Positions 61,160-64,000 of a DNA stretch of 64,000 nucleotides are shown here, piece after piece; position 1 is the first letter of the stretch, and each line of letters opens with the position of its first letter. The notes below the pieces were generated by a model. It was not told where the DNA came from. It ran no database searches and was given only the letters and a program-made list of their open reading frames with translations. The translations under genes and the position numbers were made by a program. This DNA is from Porphyromonadaceae bacterium UBA7332 (GTDB taxonomy: Bacteria; Bacteroidota; Bacteroidia; Bacteroidales; UBA7332): positions 192,410 to 256,409 of the forward strand of contig DKPO01000016.1 in NCBI GenBank assembly GCA_002471225.1. Direction: 5' to 3'.

Positions 61160-62284
61160 TTAGTCGTTCAACATCATTGGCATAAGAAGCATCAATAGGT
61201 TCTCATCTGCCTCTTGCTCCAATGGAGTTAACACACCTGCACGAGATGAATCTGTTAGCTCCAGACAAACATCTGTTGAGTTTATATTATTCAGAATTTC
61301 AATCAAAAATGATGATTTAAATCCGATATTAATTGCTTTATCGCCATATTGGCACATGATTTTCTCTTCAGCTGCTGTAGAAAAATCAATATCCTGAGCA
61401 GATATAACAATCTGTCCTTCTGATATTTGAAGTTTAATCAAATTACTTGCCTGATTCGAGAAGTGCGATACACGACGAAGTGCTGCTATTAATCCCTGAC
61501 GATCTACGATTAATTTAAACGGAGATGACTGTGGTATTACGGCATTATAATTTGGGAAACGACCTTCAATCAAACGACAGATCATACGATAAGTCGAAAA
61601 TGTAAAATATGCATTACGATCATCAAACTGAACAGCTACGTTACCATCTTCTTTAGGTAATATATTCTTCAACATATTAGCCGGTTTCTTTGGCAATATA
61701 AATGAAGATTTAACGGCTGATTTAATAGAGTAGTTTTTGTAACGCACTAATTTATGACTATCTGAGGCTACGAAAGTCAGACAATCTTGCTCAATATCAA
61801 AAAAGATACCATTCATCACAGGACGAAGCTCATCATCAGCAGTAGCAAACAGAGTTTTAGTCACTCCGCTTAACAGAGCATCAACCTCCATATTAAGGCT
61901 CAGGTTGTTTTCTCCTAAGGCCGGAGCTTGTGGATAAGTTTCTCCACTTTGTCCGATTAGATTGTAACGTCCGTTCTGGAAGAAAATAAACACTTCCAGG
62001 TTTGTATCATTTATTTCAAAAACCAATGGTTGCTCAGGCAACTCTCTGATCGGATCAAGCAACATCTTAGCAGGGATAGCAAATAAGCCACTACCTTCTG
62101 AATCAGCTACACGCAAAGAAGTCTCCAGAGTTGTTTCTCCGTCAGAAGCTCTGACTGTCAAAACATCCTCATCCAGCGTAAATAAGAAACTATCCAGAAT
62201 AGGTATCGTATTTTTACTGTTAATTACCCGTCCAATTGTTTGCAAATGTGCTAAAAAATCGCTGCTTGAAACTACAAATTTCAT
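61160..62284 (-). CDS. dnaN: DNA polymerase III beta sliding clamp
   Basis: A 374-residue sliding clamp. N-terminus MKFVVSSSDFLAHLQTIGRV; typical segments are TIPILDSFLFTLDEDVLTVR, FFDIEQDCLTFVASDSHKLV and a C-terminus ending LMLLMPMMLND, the conserved clamp end that forms part of the partner-binding pocket. Three similar domains of about 120 residues give the ring. It heads the leftward cluster dnaN - exonuclease - coaBC - DUF4835 - recN - rlmB. dnaA is not in the window. Confidence 0.97.
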   Translation of the reverse strand: MKFVVSSSDFLAHLQTIGRVINSKNTIPILDSFLFTLDEDVLTVRASDGETTLETSLRVADSEGSGLFAIPAKMLLDPIRELPEQPLVFEINDTNLEVFIFFQNGRYNLIGQSGETYPQAPALGENNLSLNMEVDALLSGVTKTLFATADDELRPVMNGIFFDIEQDCLTFVASDSHKLVRYKNYSIKSAVKSSFILPKKPANMLKNILPKEDGNVAVQFDDRNAYFTFSTYRMICRLIEGRFPNYNAVIPQSSPFKLIVDRQGLIAALRRVSHFSNQASNLIKLQISEGQIVISAQDIDFSTAAEEKIMCQYGDKAINIGFKSSFLIEILNNINSTDVCLELTDSSRAGVLTPLEQEADENLLMLLMPMMLND

Positions 62285-62579
62285 AGGTATATATCTTTTT
62301 AATTATCAATTCATTTACTCTCAGGAAGTCTATCAAAGTATATAAATATGAATATAATTATTTTTCATTCATGGATACACTTCCCCTATTTAATTCACGC
62401 TACAAACTTATAAAAAAAAGAGCTATTTATTAGTGATTTGCAGAAAGAAAACTATATAGAAAAAGTATATTTAAGGAAACGATCCGTAAATATTTTTTTA
62501 TCTCAAAACTATTACAGAGAATCTATTGTTGTATAACAAAATAAATTTCACATATCGGACTAATCTAAATTATTGAATT
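62285..62579. other. Divergent intergenic region between dnaN and trxA
   Basis: 295 A/T-rich bases. No full TAnnTTTG box was found for either gene and no repeat was seen. Confidence 0.4.
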
Positions 62580-62876
62580 ATGGATAAGTTTCAAGAAATA
62601 ATTAATGGCGAGGGACTGACTTTAGTCGATTTTTTCGCAACATGGTGCGGCCCCTGTAAAATGATGTCCCCTATATTAGAGGAGTTTAAAACTAAAATCG
62701 GGGATAAAGCTACAGTTATAAAAATTGATGTCGATAAAAACGAAGCTCTTTCACTTCATTATCGCATACAATCAGTTCCAACACTCATGCTTTTCAAAAA
62801 AGGTGAAGTAGTTTGGAGACATTCCGGAGTTATATCCGCAGATCATCTGGTAAAATTAATCGGACAACATCAATAA
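62580..62876 (+). CDS. trxA: Thioredoxin
   Basis: A 98-residue cytosolic thioredoxin. The active site is FFATWCGPCKMMSP with Cys23 and Cys26. The buried Asp is in LVDFFATW, and the cis-Pro segment is QSVPTLMLFKKGE. It reduces disulfides in target proteins using electrons from thioredoxin reductase. Single-gene unit closed by a strong terminator. Confidence 0.95.
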   Translation: MDKFQEIINGEGLTLVDFFATWCGPCKMMSPILEEFKTKIGDKATVIKIDVDKNEALSLHYRIQSVPTLMLFKKGEVVWRHSGVISADHLVKLIGQHQ

Positions 62877-62887
62877 CTAAACAAAAA

Positions 62888-62924
62888 AAGGCAGCCTTTT
62901 AACTTGAGTTAATAAGGCTGCCTT
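62888..62924. terminator. Bidirectional terminator between trxA and the coiled-coil gene
   Basis: Perfect 11-bp outer stem AAGGCAGCCTT / AAGGCTGCCTT plus inner pairing, loop TTGAG-like, flanked by A and T runs. Confidence 0.88.
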
Positions 62925-62950
62925 CTTTTTATATTGATTTTGTATTATTC

Positions 62951-63826
62951 TTATTTTTTCATTGTAAATGAAGCACTCCCGATTTCATTTCCATCACAGA
63001 ATAACGACACGCGATAATCTCCCGGATACAGGAACTCTTCAATATTCCAATACAATGTAACATCTTGCTCTTCACCCGTAAATTCAATCATTTTACGACA
63101 AGAAAAAGCAATTTCCTTATTTTCAAACTGGAACACATCTCCCCTGTTTTTAATTAAAATATCTCCATCAGGTTTAGTAATACGTGCATATACATATTTC
63201 TCACCTACTTTGGTAGTTATATTCCGTGCCAGTGTAAATGATATTTTAATATCAGTCGCACGATTGATACGAGGAGTCGTTTTCCCACGCTTATCAATGG
63301 CATTGGCTACGATATTTACTGCATTCAATTGCGAAGCAAGATCTACTTTTTCAGTCAGACGTTCTTTTTCTTTAGATAATTTGGACACAGTCTGAGTGGC
63401 TGCCGAATATTTAGACTTAACATCGGCATTCTCTTTACGCAACATCGCATTTGCCTGATTTAACGAGTCGATCTGAATCACATAGCTTCGCATAATAGCA
63501 CGCAAAGTGCTTAATTCCTTCTTCAATTCATTAATTCTGCGGGCATTTGTCGCTTTTACCGTTTTCAATTCTTCAAGCAGTCTTTGCACCTTGACTTTCT
63601 CATTATCAAGCAAATCTATCAAAGAATCATTTTTTACACTTATACTGTTATATCCTTCATATTGAACAGCTAATTGCTCATATTCTTGTTCCAACTCCTC
63701 TTTTTGTATATCGAATTGTTGAGACATCTCTGAAATGGTTGTTTGTTGTTTTATAATATAACCTACTCCGGCTAAAAGTACAACAACTAAAACGCCAATG
63801 ATAATTTGGGTATTTCTTTTATTCAT
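62951..63826 (-). CDS. Membrane-anchored coiled-coil protein of unknown function
   Basis: 291 residues. One N-terminal helix (IIIGVLVVVLLAGVGYII) is followed by a long coiled coil over about residues 27-165 (EELEQEYEQLAVQYEGYNSI, KKELSTLRAIMRSYVIQIDS, SKEKERLTEKVDLASQ). The C-terminal 120 residues form a beta-rich domain (FTLARNITTKVGEKYVYARI, VTLYWNIEEFLYPGDYRVSL). I know similar proteins in Bacteroidales only as hypothetical ones. The build suggests a periplasmic spacer or scaffold, but no function is supported. It is convergent with trxA. Confidence 0.72.
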   Translation of the reverse strand: MNKRNTQIIIGVLVVVLLAGVGYIIKQQTTISEMSQQFDIQKEELEQEYEQLAVQYEGYNSISVKNDSLIDLLDNEKVKVQRLLEELKTVKATNARRINELKKELSTLRAIMRSYVIQIDSLNQANAMLRKENADVKSKYSAATQTVSKLSKEKERLTEKVDLASQLNAVNIVANAIDKRGKTTPRINRATDIKISFTLARNITTKVGEKYVYARITKPDGDILIKNRGDVFQFENKEIAFSCRKMIEFTGEEQDVTLYWNIEEFLYPGDYRVSLFCDGNEIGSASFTMKK

Positions 63827-64000
63827 AGTTCTATTCTACAAGGTAATCCAAATGCAAAAATAATGGTTTAGATTATTCGGCTATCACAAACTACTATTTA
63901 TATACCCGAATAATCAATAAAATAACTTTAAAAAGAAAAGCTTTTATTTAAATATATACTGAAATAATTTCACATGATGATAGGTTCCGCTTCGAAAAAC

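Overview
The window is a low-GC (about 36-38% by eye) chromosomal segment from a Bacteroidota bacterium, most likely order Bacteroidales; Dysgonomonadaceae is a plausible family but is a guess. The evidence is the Bacteroidota promoter box TAnnTTTG in front of many genes, a SusC/SusD glycan-uptake operon, N-terminal lipoprotein signals of the Bacteroidota type, and families largely confined to this phylum (DUF4835, DUF3127, OMP_b-brl_3 receptors). No phage, CRISPR array or intact insertion sequence was seen.

Layout. 1-1.1 kb: the folate genes pabB and the start of pabC. 1.3-7.1 kb: two divergent paralogous TonB-receptor-like outer-membrane proteins, the left one broken by a one-base frameshift. 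7.2-9.3 kb: a prolyl-oligopeptidase-like lipoprotein whose catalytic residues are replaced. 9.5-12.6 kb: a purine/pyrimidine permease behind a long structured leader that ends in an intrinsic terminator, then a type II NADH dehydrogenase. 12.6-18.3 kb: a TetR-controlled TolC/HlyD/ABC-2 efflux operon without an ATPase gene, preceded by two matching operator-like sites. 18.7-24.6 kb: envelope proteins, a DUF3127 protein, an amino-acid antiporter, an orphan membrane-anchored protein and a channel with a non-standard selectivity filter. 24.7-24.9 kb: two tRNA-Phe genes. 25.5-31.6 kb: a PTPS/QueD-like protein with a zinc ribbon, an alpha-L-fucosidase, a PEBP protein, a methyltransferase, a small lipoprotein, an acetyltransferase and a DyP peroxidase.

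31.9-39.2 kb is a compact four-gene polysaccharide utilisation locus: SusC, SusD, GH18 endo-beta-N-acetylglucosaminidase and a DUF1735/LamG surface glycan-binding protein. The content points to capture of N-glycans, perhaps helped by the GH29 fucosidase about 5 kb away. 39.5-43.1 kb groups an Nramp metal transporter, an AraC regulator and a divergently transcribed membrane/ferredoxin fusion. 43.4-48.5 kb holds a 21-bp-phased repeat patch, guanine deaminase, catalase, an orphan ATP-grasp protein and a tandem BFD iron-sulfur protein.

48.5-64 kb is mostly housekeeping: trigger factor, a membrane-anchored nuclease, dGTPase, a TPM protein, ArgB, RidA, then a leftward cluster dnaN - DnaQ-like exonuclease - coaBC - DUF4835 - recN - rlmB, followed by thioredoxin and a coiled-coil protein.

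The strongest candidates for undescribed biology are the structured attenuator leader of the permease (about 11.0-11.17 kb), the apparently dead peptidase lipoprotein, the Cys-less PTPS/zinc-ribbon protein, the start-codon hairpin and 21-bp repeats upstream of guanine deaminase, and the palindromes in the susC leader. All family names rest on motif recognition from the sequence; no database search was run.
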